Below, one piece after another: positions 46,401-56,596 of a stretch of 64,000 bases of DNA. The stretch covers positions 3,228,115-3,292,114 of the forward strand of contig CP129018.1 of NCBI GenBank assembly GCA_020524525.2, given 5' to 3'. Under the pieces are notes generated by a model. That model was not told the DNA's origin and searched no databases. It worked only from the letters and a program-made list of their open reading frames with translations. Numbering within the stretch: position 1 is the first letter of the stretch; each line of letters opens with the position of its first letter. A program made the translations under genes and the position numbers. The stretch comes from Bacillus tianshenii (lineage in GTDB: Bacteria; Bacillota; Bacilli; Bacillales; Bacillaceae_N).

Positions 46401-48063
46401 CAAGGTTTCCTTCCGCTCCAATAGTCGTGCCCACAGCTGTTACAATTTCCTCCCGAATCGCATCAATCGGTGGATTCGTTACTTGAGCAAAGAGCTGCTT
46501 GAAATAGTTATACAGAAGCTGAGGCTTTTTTGATAAAACGGCAAGCGGTGAGTCATACCCCATTGAGCCGACTGGATCTTTTCCGTCAGACACCATTGGT
46601 TTCAAGATCTTATTCAGTTCCTCAGTCGTATAACCAAATGCTAGCTGCTGGTCAACCAGCTGTTCACCTCTTGTCACTCCTGTTTCTTCAGCAGGGTCTG
46701 GCAAATCATCGAGGTCCAGCATATTCTCAGCAATCCATTCCCCATAAGGTTCTTCTTTTGCAATTTGCATCTTAATCTCTTCATCTGGAATGATTTCGCC
46801 TTTCTCCAAGTCAACTAACAGCATTTTACTAGGATGAAGCCGCTCTTTGTATTCAATTTCATCATCAAAGAAGTCCAATGCCCCGACTTCCGAACCAAGC
46901 ACAATCATGCCGTCCTTTGTCACATAATAACGTGCAGGTCGCAGGCCATTCCGGTCTAAACATGCACCAATTTGCTTTCCATCTGTAAAGACTAATGCCG
47001 CAGGACCGTCCCACGGCTCCATTAATGTACTATGGTATTCATAGAAGTTCTTCTTCTCTTCATCAATTGTTTTATCATTTGCCCAAGGTTCAGGCACCAT
47101 CATCATGGCCGAATGTGCAAGTGAACGGCCTGATAAATGAAGAAATTCAAAACAATTATCAAACATCGAAGAGTCACTGCCATTGGAATCAATAACAGGT
47201 AGGATTTTTTGCAAATCTTCTTGATTAAAATACTCTGATTCACAAAGCGCCTGTCTTGCTCTCATCCAATTGACATTGCCTCGTATTGTATTAAATTCAC
47301 CATTGTGGATTGTATAGCGATTTGGATGGGCTCGTTTCCAGCTTGGAAACGTGTTTGTGCTGAAGCGTGAGTGAACTAATGCGAGTGCTGATTTGAAATC
47401 AGGGTGATTCAAATCGATGTAAAATGAGTCCAATTGTTCTGGAATAAGCATGCCTTTATAGACGATTGTACTCGTCGATAAACTGCTTATGTAGAAATCA
47501 TCATGCCCTTCCATACTTGAAATCTCAATTTCTGCTCGTTTGCGAATGATATAGAGTCTTCTTTCAAACGCCATCCGGTCGTTCAGCTCATCTGACGGGG
47601 CAATAAACACTTGTCGAATGTACGGCTGTGCTTTCTTCGCGTTCTCCCCAACGAACGACCCATTTATCGGCACTCTGCGCCAGCCGAGAAGCTTCTGACC
47701 CTCTTCTTCAATTACTCTCTCAAATATGTCTACACTATTTGCTCTTACTTCATCATCCTGCGGAAGAAAAACCATGCCAATTCCGTACTTTCCTTCTTCA
47801 GGAAGATAGATTTCTTCTTTTTCACATTGCTTTTGAAAGAAATGGTGAGGAATTTGCGTAAGAATACCGGCTCCATCTCCTGTATTGATATCCGCTGATT
47901 GTCCGCCTCTATGCTCTAAGTTACAAAGAATCGTGACAGCATTTTCGACGATATTATGTGATTTCGTACCATTAATATTAGCGATCATCCCAATTCCGCA
48001 AGCCTCATGTTCATTTTCTGGATGGTATAAGCCTTGTGGAACTGGATATCCATGCTTTCTCAT
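43480..48063 (-). CDS. gltB: Glutamate synthase (NADPH) large subunit
   Basis: 1527 aa, full length. A 21-residue propeptide precedes the nucleophile Cys22 (CGIGMIANI) of the Ntn glutaminase domain; then the central domain, the FMN/2-oxoglutarate TIM barrel ([30 protein letters not shown] with the 3Fe-4S cysteines), and the C-terminal beta-helix GXGXG domain. Makes two glutamates from glutamine and 2-oxoglutarate. Called gltA in B. subtilis. No gltC-type LysR gene is adjacent, unlike B. subtilis. Confidence 0.97.
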   Translation of the reverse strand: MRKHGYPVPQGLYHPENEHEACGIGMIANINGTKSHNIVENAVTILCNLEHRGGQSADINTGDGAGILTQIPHHFFQKQCEKEEIYLPEEGKYGIGMVFLPQDDEVRANSVDIFERVIEEEGQKLLGWRRVPINGSFVGENAKKAQPYIRQVFIAPSDELNDRMAFERRLYIIRKRAEIEISSMEGHDDFYISSLSTSTIVYKGMLIPEQLDSFYIDLNHPDFKSALALVHSRFSTNTFPSWKRAHPNRYTIHNGEFNTIRGNVNWMRARQALCESEYFNQEDLQKILPVIDSNGSDSSMFDNCFEFLHLSGRSLAHSAMMMVPEPWANDKTIDEEKKNFYEYHSTLMEPWDGPAALVFTDGKQIGACLDRNGLRPARYYVTKDGMIVLGSEVGALDFFDDEIEYKERLHPSKMLLVDLEKGEIIPDEEIKMQIAKEEPYGEWIAENMLDLDDLPDPAEETGVTRGEQLVDQQLAFGYTTEELNKILKPMVSDGKDPVGSMGYDSPLAVLSKKPQLLYNYFKQLFAQVTNPPIDAIREEIVTAVGTTIGAEGNLVQPGPECCRHIRLETPILTNSQLEKLRQQSVDGLTSTTLSILFKATEPGAMEQALERLFEQAEQAIEEGTTLLILSDRGVDAEYAAIPALLAVSGLHHHLIRSRTRTKVSILIESAEPREVHHFAALIGYGAEAINPYLAFDSLGDLLEKNDLPVTSLEEAVEKYIKAATKGVLKILSKMGISTFQSYRGAQIFEAVGIHSDVIERYFTRTASRLGGIGLDIIEKEVLMRHSRAFSKGRSVEKALDSGDEFQYREDGEDHQYNPQTIHMLQHACRSNDYELFKQYSKLLTDEKNNLQSLRGLLSFKKREPVPLEEVESVEEICKRFKTGAMSYGSISQEAHEALAVAMNRIGGSSNTGEGGEDPARFTPDENGDSRRSSIKQIASGRFGVTSHYLVNADEIQIKIAQGAKPGEGGHLPGKKVYPWIAEVRGSTTGVELISPPPHHDIYSIEDLAELIHNLKNANPKARISVKLVSAVGVGTIAAGVAKGRADLVLISGYDGGTGAAPRTSIKHTGLPWEIGLAETHQTLVLDHLRDRIVVETDGKMMTGRDIVIATLLGAEEYGFSTAPLVVLGCVMMRVCHLDTCPVGVATQNPELRKKFTGDPEHVANFMRFIAAEARELMAELGFRTINEMIGRTDVLEANTAINHWKAKGIDLSALLHQPEVPETVGKYAMIEQDHQLDEKLDTQELIPLCKKAIENKEPVEATTSIRNINRVTGTILGSEITRRYGAEGLPEDTIRLTFRGSAGQSFGAFIPRGMTLRLIGDANDYVGKGLSGGKIIVHSSPKSTFVPETNTVIGNVSLYGAASGEAYIYGAAGERFCVRNSGANVVVESIGDHGCEYMTGGKVVILGSTGRNFAAGMSGGVAYVLNDSDEPFETKCNKELVHLQALSDEKEIQALQEMIERYVHYTGSANGKRILENWEAFIPKFVRVIPIAYLEMNERINELKESGLNKFEAEMTAFEESKKAVKA

Positions 48064-48341
48064 CGTTGCATCCCTCCTCTAATATTTGAAGATACCCCTT
48101 TCCGTTCTCAAAAATGCTAAAATTCTGTCTTTTTTTATCAAGTATATCATGCAAAAATAGCTTCAATACAGCTCAAGCCATGAACTGGTCATATAGTCCT
48201 TTCATCTGTTACAAAAAGACAGCGCTTACATTATCCCTTTTGTACCAAGGCTTAAGAGCTCCTGTATCAATTGTTTAAGAAGGTTGTATCAAAAGGAGGT
48301 AGGAGATTAGAAGCAATTCGAAATTAAACGAAATAGCATAA
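48064..48341. other. gltB upstream region
   Basis: About 280 bp without a convincing gene. It holds the gltB promoter; a direct repeat TGTATCAA occurs at about 48261 and 48286. A full TnrA or GltC box could not be recognised. An AAAAGGAGG at 48292-48300 is not followed by a usable start codon. Confidence 0.35.
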
Positions 48342-48373
48342 GAAAACCACCTGAACATACATTCAGATGGCTA
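48342..48373 (-). terminator. Terminator after TRM11-like methyltransferase gene
   Basis: CCATCTGAA/TTCAGGTGG stem on the minus strand followed by TTTTC. Confidence 0.6.
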
Positions 48374-48382
48374 TCATTGAAG

Positions 48383-49360
48383 CTACTCACACACTATGAT
48401 TTCCCGAGCAAACGGGCCTACACGTCTCTTCCTGACAATACAGCGGTCGACAATCGTAAATCCCGCTCTTTCAATAATCGAATCAATCGGTTCAATTGTG
48501 ACGACAACTAACTTACTTGCAAATCTACGTGCACTTTCAAGGATTTCAAGCTGCTGCGTCGGTGTTATTTCTGAACATAAGTTGTATGGCATATCAATAA
48601 TCGCGGCATCATAATCATTCGTAACCTCTCGAATGTCACGAAGCTCTACTTCTCCTTCAAGACCAAAATATGCAATGTTCTCTCTAACACCTTCAATAAT
48701 AAGCGGATTCAGATCACTGCCAACAATATCAATTCCCATTGACAGTGCTTCCACTAATACTGTCCCATTTCCACAGCAAGGATCGATTGCTTTAACCCCT
48801 GTTGGGTCTGGAACAGCAATATTCCCTACAGCTCTTGCGACACGCGTGCTAAGTGCTGTCGAATAACTTTGCGGCTTCCATTGATGCTGCAGCCAAACCG
48901 GTTCACTTTCGATATACGGACCGAAGACCCAGCTCCCGTCCATCTTGATAACGCCAAATAATTGGTCTGGCTGATGAAGATCAGCTGTACCAGGTATGTG
49001 CAGGCCAACCTCTCGTTCGATCTTACGTCGTTCTTGAAATCTGATTTTCTCATGTGATCCAAGTTCACTGCTTTGGATAAGACGTACTTTAAATGTGGCT
49101 TCAGAAGCTGGAAGCCTCCCAACCCTATCTATTAACTCTTGCAGGCTATCACCCTTAACGACGACATCAAGCCTTTCTTTTATAAATGGGCTTCGGCTTG
49201 GATCAATTTTTCGAGTGCTTTCTAATAGACCACCATTCGAATCCATTCCAAACAGCGAGCGCATTTCTAACCGGCATAGCGATCGCTCATTCTTATCACA
49301 CGTATATGAGTAAATATAAGAGCTTGGTTCAAAGTTGAATAATGTTGATATAATCTCCAA
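48383..49360 (-). CDS. TRM11-like SAM-dependent RNA methyltransferase
   Basis: 325 aa. N-terminal half of THUMP-like character; C-terminal Rossmann domain with DPCCGNGTVLVEALSMG (SAM) and IDMPYNLCSEI (N/DPPY-type catalytic motif), as in TRM11/UPF0020 guanosine-N2 methyltransferases. Probably modifies tRNA. Start uncertain: TTG 49360 lies very near AAAGGA. It begins 22 bp after the TetM-like gene, so the two may be co-transcribed. Confidence 0.8.
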   Translation of the reverse strand: MEIISTLFNFEPSSYIYSYTCDKNERSLCRLEMRSLFGMDSNGGLLESTRKIDPSRSPFIKERLDVVVKGDSLQELIDRVGRLPASEATFKVRLIQSSELGSHEKIRFQERRKIEREVGLHIPGTADLHQPDQLFGVIKMDGSWVFGPYIESEPVWLQHQWKPQSYSTALSTRVARAVGNIAVPDPTGVKAIDPCCGNGTVLVEALSMGIDIVGSDLNPLIIEGVRENIAYFGLEGEVELRDIREVTNDYDAAIIDMPYNLCSEITPTQQLEILESARRFASKLVVVTIEPIDSIIERAGFTIVDRCIVRKRRVGPFAREIIVCE

Positions 49361-49382
49361 ATCCTTTCGTTTTTAAAAAATG

Positions 49383-51335
49383 CTACAAGCCATGCATCTC
49401 CGCTTCAGCCTTGTCCCAAGGTACTGTATACCCTTGTCCTTTGGAACAGAATATCGAAGAGGAGGTATACTTTGGATCTGCGTCTTTGTTATAACCGATC
49501 TTCTCAATCACTTCTGCTTCATTATGGCAGCGGTCATATCCCCCAAAGACGAGGCGAATTGAGCCTTTTCCTTGTGTTATCGCGGCGAATTCAGTTGTAT
49601 AATCCATAAATGTGCTAACCGGCACTTTACCAGTGACGGCAACTTTATCGCCTATATTTTCAGGAGGATTGAAATGACCATGTGCTGTTTGGATATCAGA
49701 CAATACTCTGCCAATATAATCCGTTTCTACAACGATCTTAAAGTCATAATACGGCTCAAGTAGGATATTGGTTGCCTTTTCTAACCCTTGCCGCAGCGCT
49801 CGGTATGTTGCCTCGCGAAAGTCTCCGCCAGACGTATGCTTATTATGGGCCTTGCCTGTTAGAAGTGTTACGTTCACATCGGTAAGCGGTGAACCAGTCA
49901 AAATCCCGTGATGTGCTCGTTCAAATAGATGATGACGAATTAAGTTCTGATGCCCGACTGTTAAATCATTTGCATGGCATTCATTTTCAAATGTTATACC
50001 ACTGTTCCGCTCACTAGGTTCGATTCTCAAGTGCACCTCTGCATAATGGCCTAACGGTTCAAAATGACCGTATCCTGTTACATCTGCTTCAATGGTTTCT
50101 GCATACAGAATTTCCGGCTTATCGAATGTAACTTCAAAATGAAATCGTTCCTTTACAATGTGCTTCAGAACTTCCAGCTGAATCGGTCCCATGACATGAA
50201 TATGAATCTCTTGAAAGCTCTCCTGCCACGTTACACGCAAAGAAGAATCCTCAGCGTCCAATAATTTAAAGCATTGGTAGACTTCCTTTATATTCAATGA
50301 AGGATCAACATTCACTTTCGACCTTAATGTTGGCACCATTTCATAATTTGATTGTCCTTTTAATTGACCAACACCATCCCCATCAGAAGCCATCGTTAAT
50401 CCTGTTACCGCAAACAGCTCTCCCGCTTCTGCTTCTTCAACTGTCTTAAATTTATTACCGTTATATATTCTTATCTGTGTTACCTTTTCAGAAATAGACT
50501 TGCCGTCCCGCTCATAACTCATTTCATCCCTTACCTGTACACGGCCACTCAACGCTTTAATAAATGTCACTCTTGCCCCGTTCTCATCATGCCGAATCTT
50601 GTACACGCGCCCGGCAAACGGTTCTTCAGCTGAATAGCTTGTATCAGTTAACCGATCAACACTTTCAAAGAAATGGTCGATCCCGATATCTTGCAGGGCA
50701 GACCCACTGGCACAAGGGAAAATTTTATTATTCTTAATCAGATTTTTAAACGTTCGAAGCCATAATTTCAGCTCAAATCCTGCTTCAAGATACATTTCAA
50801 GCAAATGTTCATCTCGCTCTGCCACAAATTCAATCAGTTCTTCAGTCATTTCTCCGTTAGAAAAGGCGTTCGTTAGCTCACAAATATCCGCTGAAAAATT
50901 AGCGCGAATTTCTTCGATTACACGTGCCGGCTCCGCACCAACACGGTCTGTTTTGTTGATAAAGAAAAAAGTCGGCACTTCATGGTTGCGTAACAGCTGC
51001 CAAACGGTCTCCGTATGGCCCTGCACCCCTTCAACAGCACTTAGAATCACAATTGCATAATCCATTACTTGAATCGAACGTTCCATCTCTGGAGAGAAAT
51101 CGACATGCCCAGGCGTATCAACCACATAATAAGTAGAGCCATTATATGATATGACACCTTGGTCCGAGAAAACCGTAATACCTCGTTCCTTCTCGATCTC
51201 ATGGCTGTCTAAGAACGTATCCTTATGGTCAACCCGCCCCCGCTGTCGAATGCTCTTTGTATGATAAAAGAGCTGTTCAGCAAATGTCGTCTTGCCGGCA
51301 TCAACATGCGCTAATATCCCAATCGTCTTCTTCAC
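49383..51335 (-). CDS. TetM/TetO-type ribosomal protection GTPase (EF-G-like)
   Basis: About 650 aa, EF-G-like domain order. GTPase motifs AHVDAGKTT, RGITVFSDQG, DTPGHVDFS, NKTDRVG; C-terminal domain IV/V like TetM/TetW (DFKIVVETDYIGRVLSD, FGGYDRCHNE). Members release tetracycline from the ribosome, but chromosomal Bacillus homologues are often divergent and their drug specificity is not certain. GTG 51335 (MKKTIGILAHVDAGKTT) has GAGG at better spacing than TTG 51341. Base composition is like the neighbours, not obviously recent transfer. Confidence 0.85.
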   Translation of the reverse strand: MKKTIGILAHVDAGKTTFAEQLFYHTKSIRQRGRVDHKDTFLDSHEIEKERGITVFSDQGVISYNGSTYYVVDTPGHVDFSPEMERSIQVMDYAIVILSAVEGVQGHTETVWQLLRNHEVPTFFFINKTDRVGAEPARVIEEIRANFSADICELTNAFSNGEMTEELIEFVAERDEHLLEMYLEAGFELKLWLRTFKNLIKNNKIFPCASGSALQDIGIDHFFESVDRLTDTSYSAEEPFAGRVYKIRHDENGARVTFIKALSGRVQVRDEMSYERDGKSISEKVTQIRIYNGNKFKTVEEAEAGELFAVTGLTMASDGDGVGQLKGQSNYEMVPTLRSKVNVDPSLNIKEVYQCFKLLDAEDSSLRVTWQESFQEIHIHVMGPIQLEVLKHIVKERFHFEVTFDKPEILYAETIEADVTGYGHFEPLGHYAEVHLRIEPSERNSGITFENECHANDLTVGHQNLIRHHLFERAHHGILTGSPLTDVNVTLLTGKAHNKHTSGGDFREATYRALRQGLEKATNILLEPYYDFKIVVETDYIGRVLSDIQTAHGHFNPPENIGDKVAVTGKVPVSTFMDYTTEFAAITQGKGSIRLVFGGYDRCHNEAEVIEKIGYNKDADPKYTSSSIFCSKGQGYTVPWDKAEAEMHGL

Positions 51336-51420
51336 TTCCAAAACCTCAATTCATGCTTAAATAACGAAATGTCTATTGCTATTATACACTTATGAAAAAC
51401 TGACCTCACTTCACCGCCAG

Positions 51421-52149
51421 TTAGAAGCCCTGCCAATTTTCAATAAACAAATAAATCCCTGTGAATAACAAAATAAAATATGTAAACATCCGAAATAGGC
51501 GTTGATTAATCCGTTTAAATAACCGTTGACCTATATACAGTCCTAGCAATACAAGCGGTAGAGCAAAACCGCTTGAAATCCAAATGGTTTTATTCGTTCC
51601 AACAAACGTTATTTGAATAACTAAGCTCATCAAATAGATGAATAAGTAAAAGCCTAAAGTAGTGCCCCGTAATTTTTCTTTTTGCGTATTCGTTCCTGAA
51701 AAGTAAAGCAAGATAGGCGGACCGGGCATGCCTATACTGCTTGTCAATGACCCTGAGAGCCCTCCAACGACCAAATCTCTGTTCTTACTTTGCTCAACAC
51801 GAAACTTTAAGATCAACAGCATGGTTAACAGCAGAATAATCAAGCTTATCCCCAGCTTCAGCTTGTTCATATCCAAAAATATAAAAATCAAAATTCCTAC
51901 CGGCAAACCAGCAGCACTGCCTACTACAAATCGCTTTAATATACCGTAATCAATATCTTTTTTGATACTGCTTATTAATGCAATCGAGATAAACAACGAT
52001 AAAATTAAATTAATCTGGATCGCTTCCCTCGGCTCAAACAGCAAAAGAAGAAACGGCGTAGCCAAAATCGAAAAGCCAAACCCCGTGCTGGTCTGTAATA
52101 TTGATGCCAACAATATAATGACAATAAATAATCCAATATCCAAAGCCAT
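51421..52149 (-). CDS. TauE/SafE (TSUP) family membrane permease
   Basis: 242 aa, about seven to eight membrane segments. N-terminal LLASILQTSTGFGFSILATPFLLLLF and the second repeat SGSLTSSIGMPGPPILLYFS match the TSUP family, which exports sulfite, sulfonates or related anions. Substrate unknown. AAAGGG upstream of ATG. Single gene. Confidence 0.87.
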   Translation of the reverse strand: MALDIGLFIVIILLASILQTSTGFGFSILATPFLLLLFEPREAIQINLILSLFISIALISSIKKDIDYGILKRFVVGSAAGLPVGILIFIFLDMNKLKLGISLIILLLTMLLILKFRVEQSKNRDLVVGGLSGSLTSSIGMPGPPILLYFSGTNTQKEKLRGTTLGFYLFIYLMSLVIQITFVGTNKTIWISSGFALPLVLLGLYIGQRLFKRINQRLFRMFTYFILLFTGIYLFIENWQGF

Positions 52150-52214
52150 CTACCCTTTATTATGATGTTAACGTTAATGCTAACATATTTAAGAGCAGAT
52201 GATGTCGAAACCAA

Positions 52215-52249
52215 AAAACCTCTCCAAAGAATTACTTCGGAGAGGTTTT
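52215..52249 (-). terminator. Terminator after DUF378 gene
   Basis: AAAACCTCTCC (52215-52225) / GGAGAGGTTTT (52239-52249); T-rich on the minus strand. Confidence 0.75.
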
Positions 52250-52255
52250 ACGTCC

Positions 52256-52450
52256 TTATTTTACTTTATTGAGAAGAGTTAACGAGTAAATTGCAGCCAA
52301 GCCTACAAGTATATATACAATTCGTGCAAGCGGGCTACCCATACCGCCAAAGATACCGCCTACTAAATCCCATTGGAACAGTCCGACCAACAACCAATTT
52401 AATCCACCTACAATAACTAATACCAGCGCTATAACATTTAAGCCTTTCAT
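52256..52450 (-). CDS. DUF378 family small membrane protein
   Basis: 64 aa with two membrane helices: MKGLNVIALVLVIVGGLNWL and RIVYILVGLAAIYSL, with the family's GGLNWLLVGLF motif. Function unknown. AGGAGGA site precedes ATG. Single gene with terminator. Confidence 0.9.
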   Translation of the reverse strand: MKGLNVIALVLVIVGGLNWLLVGLFQWDLVGGIFGGMGSPLARIVYILVGLAAIYSLTLLNKVK

Positions 52451-52570
52451 CGTTACATCCTCCTTTCATGTTTTGTATAAATATTGTTTACTATTTGTAT
52501 AAACGTTTTGGAAATATCTTAAACTTATCGCGCCAATTTCTTAGAAAATTCATACTCTCGTATACAGAGA

Positions 52571-52599
52571 AAAGACGCTTTCCCTTAAGAAAAGCGCCT
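52571..52599 (-). terminator. Terminator after GNAT gene
   Basis: GGCGCTTTTC with GAAAGCGTC arm around TTAAG, then TTTTC on the minus strand. Confidence 0.6.
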
Positions 52600-52608
52600 C
52601 CTCTACAG

Positions 52609-53139
52609 TTATTCATCTCTCAACTTAGAATACATGTTCAAGTCAATGAAGGTGCCGTTCACCTTTTCGTATTGTCTTAAGGTGCCTTCAAATGTAAAAT
52701 CTAGCTTGTACAACAGTTTAATGGACTTAACATTTTGCGGCTCGACCTTCGCCTCCATTCTATTCACATCCAGATCATGAAACCCGTAATCCAGCAAAGT
52801 AGGAATCGCCTCTGAAGCATACCCTTTCCTCCAGAAGTCTCTCCCTAATTCATAAGCAATCTCAGCTCGATTATGTGCAAAATTAACATCGTTAAATCCG
52901 CATGTTCCAATAATTTGATTGGTTTTCTTAAGAAGCAACGTATAACGCATCGCCTGTTCTTTCTCAGCTAGCTCATTAAGATAAGCAATCATTTCTTCCA
53001 CTTGCGCAAGACTTTGAAACGGTTCAATGTTCATGAATTTCGTAACCTCAGGATCAGACCAATAGGAAAACAAGGTTTGAGCATCGCTCAATTTTACTTG
53101 CCGTAAAACTAATCTTTTTGTTTCTAATTCAGTATTCAA
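52609..53139 (-). CDS. GNAT family N-acetyltransferase (RimJ/RimL-like)
   Basis: 176 aa. Starts MNTELETKRLVLRQVKLSDA (beta-1), with GTCGFNDVNFAHNRAEIAYELGRDFWRKGYASEAIPTLLDYGF containing the acetyl-CoA pyrophosphate loop, and EAKVEPQNVKSIKLLYKL. Acetylates an amino group of a protein or small molecule; substrate unknown. ATG preceded by GGAGG. Confidence 0.9.
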   Translation of the reverse strand: MNTELETKRLVLRQVKLSDAQTLFSYWSDPEVTKFMNIEPFQSLAQVEEMIAYLNELAEKEQAMRYTLLLKKTNQIIGTCGFNDVNFAHNRAEIAYELGRDFWRKGYASEAIPTLLDYGFHDLDVNRMEAKVEPQNVKSIKLLYKLDFTFEGTLRQYEKVNGTFIDLNMYSKLRDE

Positions 53140-53260
53140 TGACGAACAACCTCCATATTTTCTTTTAGGATTGGTATTGTGTACGAATACTGTTAGCTAC
53201 GCATCGTTCAGTCCCTTCAAGGAATTAATGGAAATGTTTGTTGAAATTACTTAGAAAGGT

Positions 53261-54160
53261 TCATGAGCCTTTCATCTTTTCGAAATAATCTTGAATGAGG
53301 TTAATAAATGTTAACACAATAGGGGGCAAATAATGATTCGTGTTTGTCGTTAAATACACAGTACGTGATATATTATGCGACTTATGAATCGGTTTAATGT
53401 GAAACTGATATTTTGTCGTACCCTTCACATAATTTTCTGGCACAACAGTTATACCTAAGCCGTTCTCAACTAAACTAATAGCCGTTTCAAACCGCTCAAT
53501 CTCAAACTGAAGATTCGGTTTCACCCCCACTTTTCGAAATGTATTTAATATATCCTCACGAGTTTGAAAACCTTCTCTACAGACGATGAAAGGTTCTTGT
53601 TCAAGGTCATGAATCGTAAGAGCCTCCTTGTCAGCTAAGCTGCTCGAACTTGGCAGCAGCACGACAAGCTTCTCCTCATAGAGTGGGAGTGATTGAATAT
53701 CGGGATTATCTATATATTGATTGGTAATCGCAAGGTGAATTGTATAGTTATCAAATGACTTTACTACTTCACTCGAGCTTAAAATGTCAAAGATTTTCAT
53801 ATGTACATTTGGATATTGCTGTTTGAATGCATATAGTACCTTTGGCAGCCAATATTTCGCTGATTCAATTAACCCAAGTGAAATTTCCAGAGGACCATCC
53901 TTCTTCAAACGAATCATTTCTTCCCTTACATGCTCCGAATGGTTTAATAGCTTCTTTGCTTCATGATATAAAATCTTCCCTTCCTTCGTTAGACGAAGTT
54001 CTCTAGAATTTCGATCTAACAGTGAGAACCCTATATTATGCTCGAGCTTTTTAATCGTAGCGCTTAATGATGGCTGTGAAATATGCAATTTTGCTGCTGC
54101 AGCAGTAAATGTCGTATGCTCTACTATCGTTACAAAGTACCTCAGCTCTCTCAAATCCAT
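53261..54160 (-). CDS. LysR family transcriptional regulator
   Basis: 299 aa. N-terminal winged HTH (LRYFVTIVEHTTFTAAAAKLHISQPSLSATIKKLE) and a C-terminal LysR substrate domain. Divergent from a formimidoylglutamase-glutamate symporter operon with 129 bp between, the usual LTTR-target geometry, so it probably activates that operon in response to a histidine/glutamate-type metabolite. ATG 54160. Confidence 0.9.
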   Translation of the reverse strand: MDLRELRYFVTIVEHTTFTAAAAKLHISQPSLSATIKKLEHNIGFSLLDRNSRELRLTKEGKILYHEAKKLLNHSEHVREEMIRLKKDGPLEISLGLIESAKYWLPKVLYAFKQQYPNVHMKIFDILSSSEVVKSFDNYTIHLAITNQYIDNPDIQSLPLYEEKLVVLLPSSSSLADKEALTIHDLEQEPFIVCREGFQTREDILNTFRKVGVKPNLQFEIERFETAISLVENGLGITVVPENYVKGTTKYQFHIKPIHKSHNISRTVYLTTNTNHYLPPIVLTFINLIQDYFEKMKGS

Positions 54161-54289
54161 ACAGAATTTCCCTTTCTATAGTTTGTATCTATTAATTCAT
54201 TAAAAACATGTATTAGTAATTATATACTGCATTGCTTTAACATAAAAGAACGAACTATTTAGAATTTTTCAAGAAATGGAGGGATCCTG

Positions 54290-55234
54290 TTGTACACGCT
54301 GCCAAGTACGGAATGCTGGAGAGGTAGAATCGATAGTAAAACAGATCTTGCACAATTTCGCCTACATCAAATTGTCCAAATGACGAATCTAAATGAAGCA
54401 ATGACGAAGGAAAGCTCATTTTGCATCATTGGCTTTGAAAGTGATGAAGGAGTGAAACGAAATAAAGGAAGAGTCGGAGCAAGTGAAGCACCAAACGAAA
54501 TTAGAAAAGCACTAGCCGCTATTCCTGTTACCTTGGGCTCAGGAAAGAAACTAATGGATGCTGGTAATATCATTTGTGAAAACGAAGACTTAGAATCAGC
54601 ACAAGAAGAGCTCGGACAACACCTTTCACGATTATATCAATATAACAAAACCCCGCTTATTCTTGGCGGCGGGCATGAAACCTTATATGGCCATTATCTC
54701 GGTGCTAGGAATTTTATAGGCCCTGATGCTTCTCTCGGAATCATTAACATCGATGCCCACTTTGACCTAAGAGATGATGAAAGACCTTCCTCGGGTACGA
54801 TGTTCAAACAAATTTTAGCGAATGATCCAAACAGTCACTACTTATGCCTAGGGATACAAGAGCTCGCGAATACGAAAGCATTGTTTCAGAGCGCGAATGA
54901 GTACAACTGCAAATATATTTTGGAAGAAGACATCACAAAGAATCATTATGAAGCAACATTCAAGGCTATTGATGAATTTTCTCAGCATGATTATGTCATT
55001 GTTACCTTATGTACAGATTCAATTCTTGCATCTGCTGCCCCTGGCGTCAGCGCCCCCTCTCCATTTGGACTAGAGCCAAAGGTCGTTCGAACGCTACTAC
55101 GATATATAGTGTCCAAACGAAATGTATTAAGCTTTGATCTATCAGAGGTAAATCCTCGCTTAGACCTTGATGGACGAACAACGAAATTAGCTGCATTATT
55201 AATAGCAGAAGCAATGAATCATTTTCATAAATAA
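54290..55234 (+). CDS. hutG: Formimidoylglutamase (arginase/ureohydrolase family)
   Basis: 314 aa. Cleaves N-formimidoyl-L-glutamate to glutamate and formamide, last step of one histidine degradation route. Mn ligands visible in GGGHETLYGHYLG, NIDAHFDLRDD and CTDSILASAAPGVSAPSPFGLE. TTG 54290 has TGGAGGG six bases upstream. Other hut genes are absent from the window; it is followed by a glutamate symporter and regulated by a divergent LysR. Confidence 0.87.
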   Translation: MYTLPSTECWRGRIDSKTDLAQFRLHQIVQMTNLNEAMTKESSFCIIGFESDEGVKRNKGRVGASEAPNEIRKALAAIPVTLGSGKKLMDAGNIICENEDLESAQEELGQHLSRLYQYNKTPLILGGGHETLYGHYLGARNFIGPDASLGIINIDAHFDLRDDERPSSGTMFKQILANDPNSHYLCLGIQELANTKALFQSANEYNCKYILEEDITKNHYEATFKAIDEFSQHDYVIVTLCTDSILASAAPGVSAPSPFGLEPKVVRTLLRYIVSKRNVLSFDLSEVNPRLDLDGRTTKLAALLIAEAMNHFHK

Positions 55235-55262
55235 CTAACCTCATATAGAAAAGAGTGATCAA

Positions 55263-56459
55263 ATGGAATTCGAAATCAATCAGCTGACAACAATCTTTCT
55301 AGCTGTAGCTGTTTTTATGGTAGGAAAATACTTGAACTCAAAAATTCATTTCTTAAATAAATTTTGTATTCCTGCACCTGTTATCGGTGGTCTCTTATTC
55401 GCAATCATTGCAACCGCTTTCAGAGGGTTGGGCATCGTGAACTTTGTGTTAGACACCTCCCTTCAAAGCTTATTCATGCTAACCTTCTTCACGACTGTCG
55501 GATTAGGAGCTAGCTTCGGATTAGTAAAGCTTGGTGGAAAATTATTAGTTCTCTACTGGTTATCATGTGGATTCCTCGCACTTGTTCAAAGTGTTATCGG
55601 TATCTCGCTTGCCACTTTGCTTAATCTAGATCCGTTGATTGGGGTTGTTGTCGGCGCTGTTTCAATGGAAGGCGGGCATGGAGCGGCAACTGCATTTGGT
55701 ACTACAATTGAAGAAATGGGGATAGATTCAGCATTATCTATAGGACTAGCTGCCGCAACTGTTGGTCTTATCGCCGGAGGTCTGATTGGAGGCCCAATTG
55801 TTAAACACCTTATAAACAAATACAACCTGCAGCCTACAGAAGAAGATTATAGTCAAGAGGGACTCTCTATTAACAATGGCGAGAATACTAACATCGATTC
55901 AAAAACATTCATGATACAAGTATTCATTATTACATTCTGTATGGCCGCCGGCTCATATCTAGGTGAGTTATTCACTCAAACTACTGGTTTCTCGATTCCA
56001 AGCTATGTGAGCGCAATGTTCGTCGCAGTCATTGTTAGAAATATCATCGATCTATATAACAAAGACCTCATTCAAATGAAGAGTATTACAATCATCGGAG
56101 ATGTGACATTAGGAATCTTCTTATCTATGGCACTTATGAGCATCAAGCTATGGGAAGTTGCGAACTTAGCTCTGCCACTGCTCATCATCGTTCTTGTCCA
56201 AGTTTTATTTATTGCTCTATTCGGTATGTTCGTCCTCTTCCGCTTACTCGGCAAAGATTACGATGCTGCTGTAATGGTAGGCGGCTTTACTGGGCACGGC
56301 CTAGGCGCAACGCCTAATGCCATTGCAAACATGGATGCAATCGTTCACAAGTTCGGTCCATCCCGCAAAGCTTTCTTAATCGTTCCTATCGTTGGCGCTT
56401 TCTTAATTGACGTATTTGCAATGCCAATCATCATCACCACTATTAATATGTTCAGTTAA
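55263..56459 (+). CDS. gltS: Sodium:glutamate symporter, GltS family
   Basis: 398 aa, about ten to twelve membrane segments with the GltS repeats (VGAVSMEGGHGAATAFG and VGGFTGHGLGATPNAIANM). Na+-coupled glutamate transport. Begins 28 bp after hutG with AAAGAGTGATC upstream, so same operon. Moving glutamate in or out beside a glutamate-producing enzyme suggests coordinated use of histidine/glutamate as carbon and nitrogen. Confidence 0.92.
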   Translation: MEFEINQLTTIFLAVAVFMVGKYLNSKIHFLNKFCIPAPVIGGLLFAIIATAFRGLGIVNFVLDTSLQSLFMLTFFTTVGLGASFGLVKLGGKLLVLYWLSCGFLALVQSVIGISLATLLNLDPLIGVVVGAVSMEGGHGAATAFGTTIEEMGIDSALSIGLAAATVGLIAGGLIGGPIVKHLINKYNLQPTEEDYSQEGLSINNGENTNIDSKTFMIQVFIITFCMAAGSYLGELFTQTTGFSIPSYVSAMFVAVIVRNIIDLYNKDLIQMKSITIIGDVTLGIFLSMALMSIKLWEVANLALPLLIIVLVQVLFIALFGMFVLFRLLGKDYDAAVMVGGFTGHGLGATPNAIANMDAIVHKFGPSRKAFLIVPIVGAFLIDVFAMPIIITTINMFS

Positions 56460-56473
56460 CGATGTATTACTAT

Positions 56474-56523
56474 AAAACGCATGACAGCCCTTTGTTACTA
56501 TACAATGGCTGTCATGCGTTTTT
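56474..56523 (+). terminator. Terminator after hutG-gltS
   Basis: Sixteen-base perfect arms, AAAACGCATGACAGCC (56474-56489) with its complement at 56507-56522, followed by T-run. Confidence 0.88.
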
Positions 56524-56596
56524 TTGATATAGCTTGTATCATTCTTTGCGAAATACTAAGGAATCCTGGGAGCAAGACACCAATAGTCGATATTTT

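Noticed and set aside
48246-48318. Short plus-strand frame ending in VVSKGGRRLEAIRN near AAAAGGAGG
   Set aside because: The ribosome-site-like sequence is inside the frame, no usable start; probably chance.
51335-51341. TTG start for the TetM-like gene
   Set aside because: Only two to three bases from GAGG; GTG 51335 has normal spacing and starts at the family-typical position.
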